From positions 186,001 through 250,000 of the forward strand of contig CAVPDA010000019.1 of the NCBI GenBank assembly GCA_963702495.1: a stretch of 64,000 nucleotides of DNA, read 5' to 3'. The position numbers and the translations under genes were made by a program. The stretch comes from CAVPDA01 sp963702495 (GTDB taxonomy: Bacteria > Pseudomonadota > Gammaproteobacteria > Burkholderiales > Rhodocyclaceae). Under the pieces are notes generated by a model. The model searched no databases. It was not told where the DNA came from and saw only the letters and a program-made list of their open reading frames with translations. Shown here piece by piece: positions 6,467-14,324 of this stretch (positions within the stretch are counted from its first letter, which is position 1; every line of letters starts with the position of its first letter).

Positions 6467-9076
6467 ATGCTCGAAGCCTATCGCCAGCACGTCGCCGAGC
6501 GCGCCGCCCTCGGCATTCCGCCCCTGCCGCTCACCGAAAAGCAAACCGCCGGTCTCATCGAACTCCTCAAGTATCCGCCCAAGGGCGAAGAGGCGAGCCT
6601 GGTCGACCTCATCATCCATCGCGTGCCGGCCGGCGTGGACGACGCCGCCAAGGTCAAGGCGTCGTATCTCGCCGCCGTCGCCTTCGGCAAGGAAAAGTGT
6701 CCGCTCATCTCGCGCCAGAAGGCGACGGAACTGCTGGGCACCATGCTCGGCGGCTACAACATCCACCCGCTGGTGGATCTGCTGGACGACGGCGAGGTCG
6801 GCGCCGTCGCCGCGGCCGGCCTGTCGAAGACGCTCCTGATGTTCGACGCCTTCCACGACGTCAAGGAAAAGGCGGACAAGGGCAACGCCAATGCCCGGAA
6901 GGTGATGCAGTCCTGGGCCGAGGCCGAATGGTTCACCTCGCGCCCGCAGGTGCCGCAATCCCTCACCGTCACCATCTTCAAGGTCAGCGGCGAGACCAAC
7001 ACCGACGACCTCTCCCCCGCCCCCGACGCCTGGAGCCGCCCCGACATCCCGCTGCACGCCCTGGCCATGCTGAAGAACCCGCGCCCCGCCATCGAGCCCG
7101 ACGAGCCGGGCAAGGTCGGCCCGATCCGGCAGCTCGATGCCCTGAAGAAGAAGGGGCACCTCGTGGCCTACGTGGGCGACGTGGTGGGCACCGGCTCCTC
7201 GCGCAAGTCGGCGACCAACTCCGTGCTCTGGTTCACCGGCGAGGACATTCCCTTCGTGCCGAACAAGCGCTTCGGCGGCGTCTGCCTCGGCAGCAAGATC
7301 GCGCCCATCTTCTACAACACCATGGAAGATGCCGGCGCCCTGCCGATCGAACTCGACGTGTCGAAGATGGAGATGGGCGACGTCGTCGAACTGCGCCCCT
7401 ACGAAGGCAAGGCGCTGAAGCACGGCGCTCATGGGCCTGAACTGATCGCCGAATTCACGGTCAAGTCGGACGTCATTTTCGACGAAGTGCGGGCCGGCGG
7501 CCGCATTCCGCTGATCATCGGCCGCGGCCTCACCGCCAAGGCGCGCGAGGCCCTCGGCCTGCCGCCTTCCACCCTGTTCCGCCTGCCCCACAACCCGGCC
7601 GATTCCGGCAGGGGCTACTCGCTGGCGCAGAAGATGGTCGGCCGCGCCTGCGGCCTGGCTGCCGAAAACGGGAAACAGCGGGGCGTGCGCCCCGGCACCT
7701 ACTGCGAGCCGAGGATGACCACCGTCGGCTCCCAGGACACAACCGGCCCCATGACCCGCGACGAGCTGAAGGACCTCGCCTGCCTCGGCTTCTCCGCCGA
7801 CATGGTGATGCAGTCCTTCTGCCACACCGCCCCCTACCCCAAGCCGGTGGACGTCAAGACTCACCACGAGCTGCCGGCCTTCATCTCCACCCGCGGCGGC
7901 GTTTCGCTGCGGCCCGGTGACGGCGTCATCCATTCCTGGCTCAACCGCCTGCTGCTGCCCGACACCGTGGGCACCGGCGGCGACTCCCACACCCGCTTCC
8001 CGATCGGCATATCGTTCCCGGCCGGCTCCGGGCTGGTCGCCTTCGCCGCTGCCACCGGCGTCATGCCGCTGGACATGCCGGAATCGGTGCTGGTGCGCTT
8101 CAAGGGGACCATGCAGCCGGGCGTCACGCTGCGCGACCTGGTCAATGCCATACCGCTCTACGCCATCAAGGCCGGGCTTCTGACGGTGGAGAAGAAGGGC
8201 AAGAAGAACATCTTCTCCGGCCGCATCCTGGAGATCGAGGGACTGCCCAAGCTCAAGGTCGAGCAGGCTTTCGAACTGAGCGACGCATCGGCCGAACGCT
8301 CCGCCGCCGGCTGCACGGTGCGCCTGGACAAGGAACCGATCATCGAGTACATGAACTCCAACATCGTGCTCATGAAGTGGATGATCGCCAACGGCTACCT
8401 GGACGCGCGCACCCTGGGCCGCCGCATCAAGGCGATGGAAGCCTGGCTCGCCAAACCGGAGCTGCTGGCGCCGGACGCCGATGCCGACTACGCCGCCGTC
8501 ATCGAAATCGACCTGGCGGACGTCAGGGAACCGATCGTCGCGTGTCCCAACGACCCGGACGACGTGAAGCTGCTGTCCGAAGTCGCCGGCGACAAGATCG
8601 ACGAGGTGTTCATCGGCTCGTGCATGACCAACATCGGCCACTTCCGCGCCGCCGGCAAGCTGCTCGACGGCAAGAGCGACCTGCCCACCCGCCTGTGGAT
8701 CGCCCCGCCCACCAAGATGGACCAGTTCGTGCTGACCGAAGAAGGCTACTACGGCATCCTCGGGCGCACCGGCGCACGCATGGAAATGCCCGGCTGCTCG
8801 CTGTGCATGGGCAACCAGGCGCAGATCCGCAAGGGCAGCACGGCGATGTCAACGTCGACGCGCAACTTCCCCAACCGGCTGGGCATCGACACCCGCGTCT
8901 ATCTCGGCTCGGCCGAACTCGCTGCCATCTGCGCCCTGCTCGGCAAGATTCCCACGGTCGCCGAGTACATGGCCCAGGTGAATGTCGTCAACCAGAAGGC
9001 GGCGGACATCTATCGCTACATGAACTTCGACCAGATCGCCGACTTCAAGGACGTGGCGGATACGGTGACGGTGTGA
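6467..9076 (+). CDS. acnB: Aconitate hydratase B / 2-methylisocitrate dehydratase
   Basis: An 869-residue enzyme matching AcnB in length and domain order: the HEAT-like N-terminal domain (about 1-155), the swivelling domain 4 (about 160-370), and then the catalytic [4Fe-4S] domains. The cluster cysteines are visible in GSCMTNIGHFRAAG and MPGCSLCMGNQAQ. GTGGDSHTRFPIG is the conserved substrate and cluster segment. It interconverts citrate and isocitrate, and usually 2-methylisocitrate as well. AcnB of other bacteria can bind its own mRNA as an apo-protein, but I see no diagnostic RNA element here. A terminator follows directly. Confidence 0.97.
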   Translation: MLEAYRQHVAERAALGIPPLPLTEKQTAGLIELLKYPPKGEEASLVDLIIHRVPAGVDDAAKVKASYLAAVAFGKEKCPLISRQKATELLGTMLGGYNIHPLVDLLDDGEVGAVAAAGLSKTLLMFDAFHDVKEKADKGNANARKVMQSWAEAEWFTSRPQVPQSLTVTIFKVSGETNTDDLSPAPDAWSRPDIPLHALAMLKNPRPAIEPDEPGKVGPIRQLDALKKKGHLVAYVGDVVGTGSSRKSATNSVLWFTGEDIPFVPNKRFGGVCLGSKIAPIFYNTMEDAGALPIELDVSKMEMGDVVELRPYEGKALKHGAHGPELIAEFTVKSDVIFDEVRAGGRIPLIIGRGLTAKAREALGLPPSTLFRLPHNPADSGRGYSLAQKMVGRACGLAAENGKQRGVRPGTYCEPRMTTVGSQDTTGPMTRDELKDLACLGFSADMVMQSFCHTAPYPKPVDVKTHHELPAFISTRGGVSLRPGDGVIHSWLNRLLLPDTVGTGGDSHTRFPIGISFPAGSGLVAFAAATGVMPLDMPESVLVRFKGTMQPGVTLRDLVNAIPLYAIKAGLLTVEKKGKKNIFSGRILEIEGLPKLKVEQAFELSDASAERSAAGCTVRLDKEPIIEYMNSNIVLMKWMIANGYLDARTLGRRIKAMEAWLAKPELLAPDADADYAAVIEIDLADVREPIVACPNDPDDVKLLSEVAGDKIDEVFIGSCMTNIGHFRAAGKLLDGKSDLPTRLWIAPPTKMDQFVLTEEGYYGILGRTGARMEMPGCSLCMGNQAQIRKGSTAMSTSTRNFPNRLGIDTRVYLGSAELAAICALLGKIPTVAEYMAQVNVVNQKAADIYRYMNFDQIADFKDVADTVTV

Positions 9077-9100
9077 GCTTCGTCCCGCCCCGAAGCGATG

Positions 9101-9135
9101 CGGCCCCGTCGGAGCGATCCGGCGGGGCCGTTTCT
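9101..9135 (+). terminator. Rho-independent terminator after acnB
   Basis: CGGCCCCG (9101-9108) pairs with CGGGGCCG (9123-9130) and is followed by TTTCTGTTTG. The GC-rich stem with a T-rich tail lies 25 bp after the acnB stop. Confidence 0.8.
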
Positions 9136-9185
9136 GTTTGTTAACCCGGAACCGGCAACGCCGTCAAGGCATTCCGGCCGCAACG

Positions 9186-9614
9186 CTACAGAGCGACCAA
9201 GTGCGCGGCAGTCGAACCCGAGACGATCTTCACATCAATTCCGGCATCGAACGTCACAAACCTACCCTGACGCCGCACCGCCAAGGCCAGCAGATAGGCA
9301 TCGGTGACTTGGCGTGAGCCAAGGATGCCGGACCAATTCAGCGTTCCCGGCTCCAACAGGCTGAAATCGTCGGCCCAAAAATCATGGTGCGGCTGCGCGG
9401 CCGCCTCCGCCAGGCGCTCCGCGATGACTGCAGCCGGTCTTGAGTTCGGATAAGCCGGCTGGGACATGATGCGTATGCATCCGTTTTGGGTGATCGGGCA
9501 CGACGCCCAGCCTGCTGCAAGGTTCTCCGCCAGCCATGCACTCGCCCGTTCATGATGTATATGTGCTCCATCCAGCAGCGCGATCAGGATGTTGACATCG
9601 AGCAGGGCGCGCAT
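9186..9614 (-). CDS. PIN-domain toxin, VapC family
   Basis: A 142-residue PIN-domain ribonuclease toxin. The fold signature is clear: the opening MRALLDVNILIALLD gives the first Asp (residue 6), the middle carries TQNGCIRI, and the Asp pair follows in RQVTDAYLLALAV and FVTFDAGID. VapC toxins cleave structured RNAs such as initiator tRNA or rRNA loops; this target is unknown. The start codon overlaps the stop of the upstream antitoxin (TGATG), the usual coupling for a vapBC operon. Confidence 0.88.
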   Translation of the reverse strand: MRALLDVNILIALLDGAHIHHERASAWLAENLAAGWASCPITQNGCIRIMSQPAYPNSRPAAVIAERLAEAAAQPHHDFWADDFSLLEPGTLNWSGILGSRQVTDAYLLALAVRRQGRFVTFDAGIDVKIVSGSTAAHLVAL

Positions 9615-9850
9615 CAGACGCCTTCCGTGTCGCGAAGCGCATTGACCTCGTCGTTTCCGACGACGTGACCGCTGGCGGGAAACGGTCGGAATCCGCCTAT
9701 CGTCCGGCCAGGGGCCACTTCGTCGCCCCCACGGGTAAGCATCTCCCGCAACAGCCGCGACACGATCTGACCGGTCAACAGCTTCTCCCGTCGCGCCAAT
9801 TCCTTGGCGACTTTGATCAAATCGTCGTCAATGTCCAGAGTAGTTCTCAT
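9614..9850 (-). CDS. VapB-type antitoxin (ribbon-helix-helix)
   Basis: A 78-residue antitoxin. The first 40 residues, MRTTLDIDDDLIKVAKEL and onward, form a ribbon-helix-helix DNA-binding domain. The disordered C-terminal half (from about residue 45) should wrap the toxin. It is the first gene of the pair, overlapping the PIN toxin by one base. An inverted repeat just upstream is a plausible autoregulatory operator. Confidence 0.85.
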   Translation of the reverse strand: MRTTLDIDDDLIKVAKELARREKLLTGQIVSRLLREMLTRGGDEVAPGRTIGGFRPFPASGHVVGNDEVNALRDTEGV

Positions 9851-9877
9851 ACCCCTATACCCAGTCCCGATGATGTC

Positions 9878-9903
9878 TTGATGCTACGTAATCAATGCAT
9901 CAA
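9878..9903. promoter_or_regulatory. Inverted repeat upstream of vapBC
   Basis: Arms TTGATGC (9878-9884) and GCATCAA (9897-9903) with a 12-bp spacer lie 28 bp before the antitoxin ATG, in locally AT-rich DNA. The position suits autoregulation by the toxin-antitoxin complex; binding is inferred. Confidence 0.45.
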
Positions 9904-10034
9904 ATGCAACTTGGCACACTCGTCCTGCGAATTACCAACTGAAGGGTCGGTCATGCCGCTCGGCACGGCCACTCGACCGCGCATACGGTGCAGCCGCAAT
10001 GAGCCGGACTGCATGGACAGCCCCCTTCCGTATC

Positions 10035-10053
10035 TGTACGGTTGTTCCGTACA
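10035..10053. promoter_or_regulatory. Palindromic operator before the second TA module
   Basis: A perfect inverted repeat TGTACGG-TTGTT-CCGTACA sits 14 bp upstream of the antitoxin GTG. It is a probable autorepression site. Its position also argues against using the ATG further upstream (9999) as the start. Confidence 0.5.
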
Positions 10054-10067
10054 TTCCAGAGGTTTCC

Positions 10068-10307
10068 GTGAGTGGAGTCAACGTCACGACCTTGTGCCAG
10101 CGCGTGCCAGAGTATCTGGTACGCGTGGCGCAGGGCGAGCACATACGGGTCACCTCCCACGGACGGGTGATCGCGGAAATCGCGCCGCCGGCGCCGGAAC
10201 CGGATGCCGCCGAGGAGGCACGCGCCCGGCTGAGGGGCAGCCTCGTCCGCTACGACGCCCCGCTGGAGCCGGTCCTGGCCGCCGAAGAGTGGGAGATGAA
10301 TCGCTGA
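10068..10307 (+). CDS. Phd/YefM-type antitoxin
   Basis: About 79 residues, beginning with GTG and preceded by AGAGG at a 5-nt spacing. An in-frame ATG at 9999 would place the operator palindrome inside the gene. The N-terminal half has the Phd/YefM pattern LCQRVPEYLVRVAQGEHIRV and HGRVIAEIAPP. The C-terminal part (RYDAPLEPVLAAEEWEM) is the toxin-binding tail. It is followed by an overlapping PIN toxin gene that appears damaged. Confidence 0.82.
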   Translation: MSGVNVTTLCQRVPEYLVRVAQGEHIRVTSHGRVIAEIAPPAPEPDAAEEARARLRGSLVRYDAPLEPVLAAEEWEMNR

Positions 10308-10771
10308 TCGTTCTCGACACCCACGTACTCGTGTGGTGGCTGAATGCGGCGCCCGGGTTTTCGACGCCAGCCAAGCGGGCCACAAAGACACACGGCGGCC
10401 AGATCGTCGCCTCCACTATCAGCGTGCTGGAAATCGCCACCGCCATCAGCAGCGGCCGGCTGCAATTCACCATGCCGGTGGCACCGTGGCTGGCGGACAT
10501 GCGCTGTATTCCCGACCTGCGCCTGGAGCCCGTCTCGGTCAACATCGCCGCCCTTGCCGGAAGTCTCCCCGAGCCCATGCACGGCGACCCCGCCGACCGG
10601 ATCATCGCCGCAACAGCTATCGTCCTGAGCGCTGCCCTCGTACTGGCGACGCGCGGTTGCGGTCGAATCGATCGATCAAGACGATCTGGTAATCGGCAAG
10701 GCTGCGCCGCAATCCGGTTTCGGGTCAGTTGCCGGCAGCGTCGTAGGGTGCACCGTGCGCACCATCGCTGA
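10289..10771 (+). pseudogene. PIN-domain toxin partner, frameshifted near its C-terminus
   Basis: The reading frame begins at a GTG (10289) overlapping the antitoxin by 19 bp, or at CTG 10304. It shows a clear PIN start LIVLDTHVLVWWL, the mid Glu (ISVLEIATAISSGR) and the third acidic patch HGDPADRIIAATA. After ALVLATR (about 10650) the frame degenerates into Arg-rich sequence. The +1 frame instead reads AVAVESIDQDDLVIGK, which resembles a proper C-terminus. The conserved TxD segment that should follow the LV strand is missing or scrambled. A small indel around 10640-10660 has probably inactivated it, unless the sequence is wrong there. Confidence 0.6.
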
Positions 10772-10795
10772 ACCGGTGCGCGCAGCGCACCCTAC
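10743..10795. repeat. REP-like inverted repeat
   Basis: GTAGGGTGC (10743-10751) and GCACCCTAC (10787-10795) form the ends of an imperfect palindrome with GTGCGCA-rich interior. It belongs to the same GTAGGG...CCCTAC class as the repeats near 42500, 45200, 45380 and 59290. Its right end touches the stop codon of the next minus-strand gene. Confidence 0.6.
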
Positions 10796-11967
10796 TACTG
10801 CACTCTAAGGATGTCAGCAAGCCGAGTGCGATCGAGAGGCATGTTGGCCCCGTAGATTGAGGCAACTTCGTCGTCCTCGTGTAGCAATCCGAGTTGGCGA
10901 AGCTCCTGGCCAAGATGCTCCTCAACTCGCTGGTAACGGAACAGGAACTTGGGCTTCGCGGACTTGCGACGAACTGCGTCAAGCCTTGGTCTCAGCCAAA
11001 TGCGAGCTGACTCTCTGAAAAGTTTGACGTAATGATCCTGCGGCAAGGAACGGTAATTGACCGCGGTGTCGTCTGGGTTGAGCGCGTAAGGAAACAGGTC
11101 GAGGATCAGCACGCCATGACTTGTGAGCGTCTGGATCAAGAACTCCTTGCGTTTCTTCGGCGAAGGAAAAATCTCGCCGTCCGCGAATCCCTTCCCGGCA
11201 ACCGCCTCCGCGTCATTGAAATAGAAGAACGAGGTGGGTTTAGCCTTGGGATTGTAGAAATAGGTCCTCTTCTTGCGGCCGAATAGGGGCGCCTCTGACA
11301 GCACGACAGCACGCACCCTGTCCATCTTCTCGAATTCTCGGCGCCACAGTGTCTCGGTGATCTGATACGCCTTGCGCAGGTAATGGAGGTCTTTCCGCAG
11401 CCGATTTCCCCCGTTCTTCACACAGCCGGCATCCTCAAAGACTTTCTCGTAGACTTGCTCGAGTTCGCCGCAGCATTTCATAGGATCGAACTCGACCGGT
11501 TCTGACGAGACATCGGAAACGCCGCGGACTGCGCGCGCCATTGCGGACGAGGCATCCGCTTTGACGCTACCCGCATAGTCGACGACCGCTACCCCCGCCA
11601 GCTTGCGGAAGTCCTTCCCGTTATTCGTCAGCACCGAATGCCCGTGGCGCAATGCGGTAGCGGCGATGAGCGCGTCGTGTGCGCCGATCGTCTCGCTGCG
11701 CGGCAGCGACGCGACGAGTTGGGCGTGGATCCGCGCGCATTCCAGATCGAAGGGGAGGATCGGGATGGCGGCAAGCAGGCTTTCGACGAAGGCATTGCGT
11801 CGATTGCGCTGCCCGTCGGTCTGCGCACGATGCACGCCAACAAGTAGCTCCGATGCAGTGACGGCGCTGAGGTACGCTGAGCCGTATTCGCGCCAGCGCC
11901 CGAGATCGAGTGGCGCCCGCCGCCGATCGGCGAGCACCAGGACATCCGTGTCAATTACGAGTCCCAA
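10795..11967 (-). CDS. PIN-domain toxin fused to a C-terminal domain of unknown function
   Basis: A 390-residue protein. Residues 1-133 are a complete VapC-type PIN domain: MGLVIDTDVL with Asp6, AVTASELLVGVH with Glu40, IGAHDALIAA with Asp98, and TNNGKDF with Asp119. Most such toxins end at about residue 135. Here the frame continues with no stop through a linker (about 134-160) into roughly 230 residues that I do not recognise with confidence. That part contains VVLSEAPLFGRKKRTYFYNP (about 219-238) and HGVLILDLFPYALNP. These faintly recall uracil-DNA-glycosylase-like hypothetical proteins that carry an SEAP/ESP...YFY motif. Its antitoxin gene overlaps it by 13 bp. It could be a genuine fusion or a toxin that lost its stop codon beside another gene. 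Confidence 0.75.
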   Translation of the reverse strand: MGLVIDTDVLVLADRRRAPLDLGRWREYGSAYLSAVTASELLVGVHRAQTDGQRNRRNAFVESLLAAIPILPFDLECARIHAQLVASLPRSETIGAHDALIAATALRHGHSVLTNNGKDFRKLAGVAVVDYAGSVKADASSAMARAVRGVSDVSSEPVEFDPMKCCGELEQVYEKVFEDAGCVKNGGNRLRKDLHYLRKAYQITETLWRREFEKMDRVRAVVLSEAPLFGRKKRTYFYNPKAKPTSFFYFNDAEAVAGKGFADGEIFPSPKKRKEFLIQTLTSHGVLILDLFPYALNPDDTAVNYRSLPQDHYVKLFRESARIWLRPRLDAVRRKSAKPKFLFRYQRVEEHLGQELRQLGLLHEDDEVASIYGANMPLDRTRLADILRVQ

Positions 11968-12236
11968 GCGCTCGACCCCGACGTCAGATTGGCCGTCGCC
12001 TCATGAATGTCGTCCAGAAATGCACCGACATCGTTCTCCGCGAGGGACGGCAGTGCCGCGATAAGGGCGTCAAGCTGCTCGATGGGATAGCCGACGGTCG
12101 GCCCCGCCGGCTGGATGCGGGCCACCGTCTCGTTGCCCCGCCTGATGTCCAGTGTGACGCCCTGATAGCGCACCTGATTGAGAAAGTCGGAGAAACCGCG
12201 AGCCAGTTCAGTCGCCGTGACAGTCCGAATGATCAT
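11955..12236 (-). CDS. Phd/YefM-type antitoxin
   Basis: A 93-residue antitoxin. Residues 1-50 follow the Phd pattern: TATELARGFSDFLNQVRYQG, then LDIRRGNETVARIQPAGP. The acidic C-terminal half probably inhibits the PIN domain encoded by the overlapping downstream gene. A perfect palindrome lies 29 bp upstream of the ATG. Confidence 0.85.
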   Translation of the reverse strand: MIIRTVTATELARGFSDFLNQVRYQGVTLDIRRGNETVARIQPAGPTVGYPIEQLDALIAALPSLAENDVGAFLDDIHEATANLTSGSSAWDS

Positions 12237-12264
12237 TTCTCGATTCCTTAACGAAGTTGAATCT

Positions 12265-12279
12265 GATTATCGGATAATC
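12265..12279. promoter_or_regulatory. Palindromic operator of the PIN-fusion TA operon
   Basis: The perfect 15-bp palindrome GATTATC-G-GATAATC lies in the AT-rich gap before the antitoxin gene. It is the only AT-rich patch nearby, so it probably combines promoter and autorepression operator. Confidence 0.5.
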
Positions 12280-12429
12280 TTATTTCTAGGTCAATCAAGA
12301 CCCCTTGTGGCGCTGCCGCATGAACGTCGAGTGGAGCGCGGAATCAGAGGGGCTAGCGGATAGCGTGGCATTCGACGCCTTCCGAAGTGCGCGGCATGCT
12401 GGCAACGTATTGGTCGATCAGGCGCTGAC

Positions 12430-12870
12430 TTATCCCTCGGTCTTCCCAGCTGGCGCGCGCAGCCCCAGCACCTTCCCCGCCTTGGCCAGCCGCAGATCGA
12501 AGCAGGCGAAGGCGCAGGCTTCGCCGCTGGCCTCGGCGAGGAGCTGCGCGGCGGCGAGCTGCACGGCGTCGTAGCCGCGCAGGGCGAAGGTGTCGGCGAA
12601 CTCGCCGGCGCGCTCCACGATGCTCTGGGATACCTCGATCACCACGTAGTGCAGCCAGTCGGCAGCGAACGCCTGCTTCGCCGTCTCGATGGCGGCGGCA
12701 TCTTGCGGCGCTTCGCGGGCGCGGCGCGACAGGGCGGCGTGGATCTCCGCCCAAGTGATGCGGCAGGTGGCCACCGCTTCCGCCGCCTCTACGGCGGCGC
12801 GCACTTCCTCGCTGCCCGGCTCGACCACGTACAGCTTGACCAGGGCCGAGCTGTCGCAGTACAGGATCAC
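12430..12870 (-). CDS. PIN-domain toxin, VapC family
   Basis: A 146-residue PIN toxin. The preferred start is GTG, giving VILYCDSSALVKLYVVE with the first Asp at residue 6; it overlaps the antitoxin stop by 4 bp (GTGA). Other acidic positions are in CRITWAEIHAALSRR (Glu), LRGYDAVQLAAA (Asp) and FACFDLRLAKA (Asp), so the active site looks complete. The opening CDSSALVKLY is typical of one large VapC subgroup. Translation from further upstream would run into the antitoxin gene. Confidence 0.87.
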   Translation of the reverse strand: MILYCDSSALVKLYVVEPGSEEVRAAVEAAEAVATCRITWAEIHAALSRRAREAPQDAAAIETAKQAFAADWLHYVVIEVSQSIVERAGEFADTFALRGYDAVQLAAAQLLAEASGEACAFACFDLRLAKAGKVLGLRAPAGKTEG

Positions 12871-13130
12871 CCGCGATCTTCCAGCAGCAGGTCGGAAACC
12901 AGCCGGCCGCCCGACGTCAGGCGTACCGCCGCTCCACGCGGTTTCCCGCCCGCCCATTGGGCCAAGCCGGTGGCGAGCAGGCGTGCCACCCCGGCATGCT
13001 CCGCCCCCGCCACACCCACGAGCCGTGCCACTACGCGGCGATGCGATGTGATCTCGATCGGCTCCCCGGTTCCTGCTTCCGCCAGGTACTGCGACAGATG
13101 AGCCTTCAAATCGCGCACCGATACTCTCAT
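12867..13130 (-). CDS. Phd/YefM-type antitoxin
   Basis: An 87-residue antitoxin with the common opening MRVSVRDLKAHLSQYLAEAG, followed by GEPIEITSHRRVVARL, the dimeric Phd/YefM DNA-binding domain. The C-terminal GGRLVSDLLLEDRG is the usual toxin-binding tail of this subgroup. AT-rich DNA at 13140-13180 upstream holds TGTGA and TCACA arms and probably the promoter. Confidence 0.88.
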   Translation of the reverse strand: MRVSVRDLKAHLSQYLAEAGTGEPIEITSHRRVVARLVGVAGAEHAGVARLLATGLAQWAGGKPRGAAVRLTSGGRLVSDLLLEDRG

Positions 13131-13220
13131 GCGAGACCTCAGTTTGTGAAATAACGCAACATTGTAGTCACATTTTTACCGAGGCTCAATCTTCCGACCA
13201 GCAAGCCGGCCGGACCTCCC

Positions 13221-13982
13221 TCAGCCCTCGTCCTTGCGCGCCTCCCGCGCCAGCCTCGTCTTGTGGCGCGCGATGTCGCCCGAGATCTGGCCGATGATCT
13301 CGGTCGCCGCCTCGACGATCTGTCCGGGGCCGAAGCCGGCGGCGGCAAGGTCCTTGTAGAAGGCCTTGGCCAGCACCTTGGCCAGGCGCGCCGGCGGCAT
13401 CGCTCCATCGGTCAGGCTGGCGGCGACCTCCGGCTCCTGCCGCGCCAGCGTCAATTGGGCGACCCGGGAGCGCAACAGGGTCTGCAGCCGGTCCACCTGA
13501 ACCGACTTGCCGATGAGCATGGCCACGATGCCCGCCCGCATCAGATCCGACGGCCCGAAGGGCACGCTGCCCGGCCGGCCGGATACGTTCATGACGCCCA
13601 GCACGACCTGGCCGACGGCGATCGGAACACTCATGAAGCTCGCGCCGAGATCCTTGCGTCCGCGGGCGAGGCGGGCGAATTCTGAGCTGCGGATGTCGGC
13701 GACCAGCACCGCCTGTCCGCGGTCCAGGACGGCACCGGCGATCGACTCGCCGGCGCCCGGCCGCTCCTGCCAAGCCGCTTCGGGCAAGGTCGCGGTCGAG
13801 GCCCAGAGGCGCAGCCGCGGCCGCTCCTCGCCCCCCTCCGACAGCAGCATGATGGAGCAATCCGAAGCATCCACCGAGTCCGCGGCCAGGCGGGCGAGCT
13901 GCGACAGCCGCGCGTCGAGTTGCTCCCCGGCAGCGAGGAATACCGCCAGATCGTGCAAGTGGCCGAGTTCGGACGCGCTCAT
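13221..13982 (-). CDS. GAF-domain protein
   Basis: A 253-residue cytoplasmic protein. The start at 13982 was chosen because AAAGGAG lies 8 nt before it; longer upstream extensions lack a ribosome site. Residues about 15-160 form a GAF domain (ARLAADSVDASDCSIMLLSE, QAVLVADIRSSEFARLARGR, SVPIAVGQVVLGVMNVSGR). A helical C-terminal tail of about 90 residues is unassigned. No HTH, kinase or GGDEF domain is attached. GAF domains bind small ligands or sense redox; the ligand is unknown. It is divergent from phaC, which may hint at a link to storage metabolism, but that is inference. Confidence 0.8.
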   Translation of the reverse strand: MSASELGHLHDLAVFLAAGEQLDARLSQLARLAADSVDASDCSIMLLSEGGEERPRLRLWASTATLPEAAWQERPGAGESIAGAVLDRGQAVLVADIRSSEFARLARGRKDLGASFMSVPIAVGQVVLGVMNVSGRPGSVPFGPSDLMRAGIVAMLIGKSVQVDRLQTLLRSRVAQLTLARQEPEVAASLTDGAMPPARLAKVLAKAFYKDLAAAGFGPGQIVEAATEIIGQISGDIARHKTRLAREARKDEG

Positions 13983-14324
13983 TGCCTCTGCTCCTTTGGA
14001 AGCCATTGCGCGGTCGGCAGCCGCAATCCCGGGAATTGGGGACCGGCGCCAGGCTGAATCCCGGCTGCCGCACGACACGCGCGACCATCGATCATACGGC
14101 AGCCCGAATGGCGGCATCGCACAATCGCACCGGCGCTCCGGCCTGCGCAGGGGGAAACCGCAACGACCCGGGCATTTCGGCCGACAGGGCGATGCAGCCA
14201 CGGCACTGCAGTAGAGCGGACCGTAGGACAGCGTTGACCACCGTCAATCCGCCGACTTGGCGAACGCAATAGCATTCTCGTTCATCCCGCTCCGCCGCCG
14301 CCCTTCCACGCAAGGAGTCGTGCC

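Noticed and set aside
5912..8641. Very long minus-strand open frame opposite acnB
   Set aside because: An antisense shadow of acnB, with low-complexity translation and no start context.
9665..10771. Long plus-strand frame spanning the vapB antisense, the antitoxin and the damaged toxin
   Set aside because: Only its last part (from 10289) has PIN features. The upstream part is antisense or out of frame with real genes.
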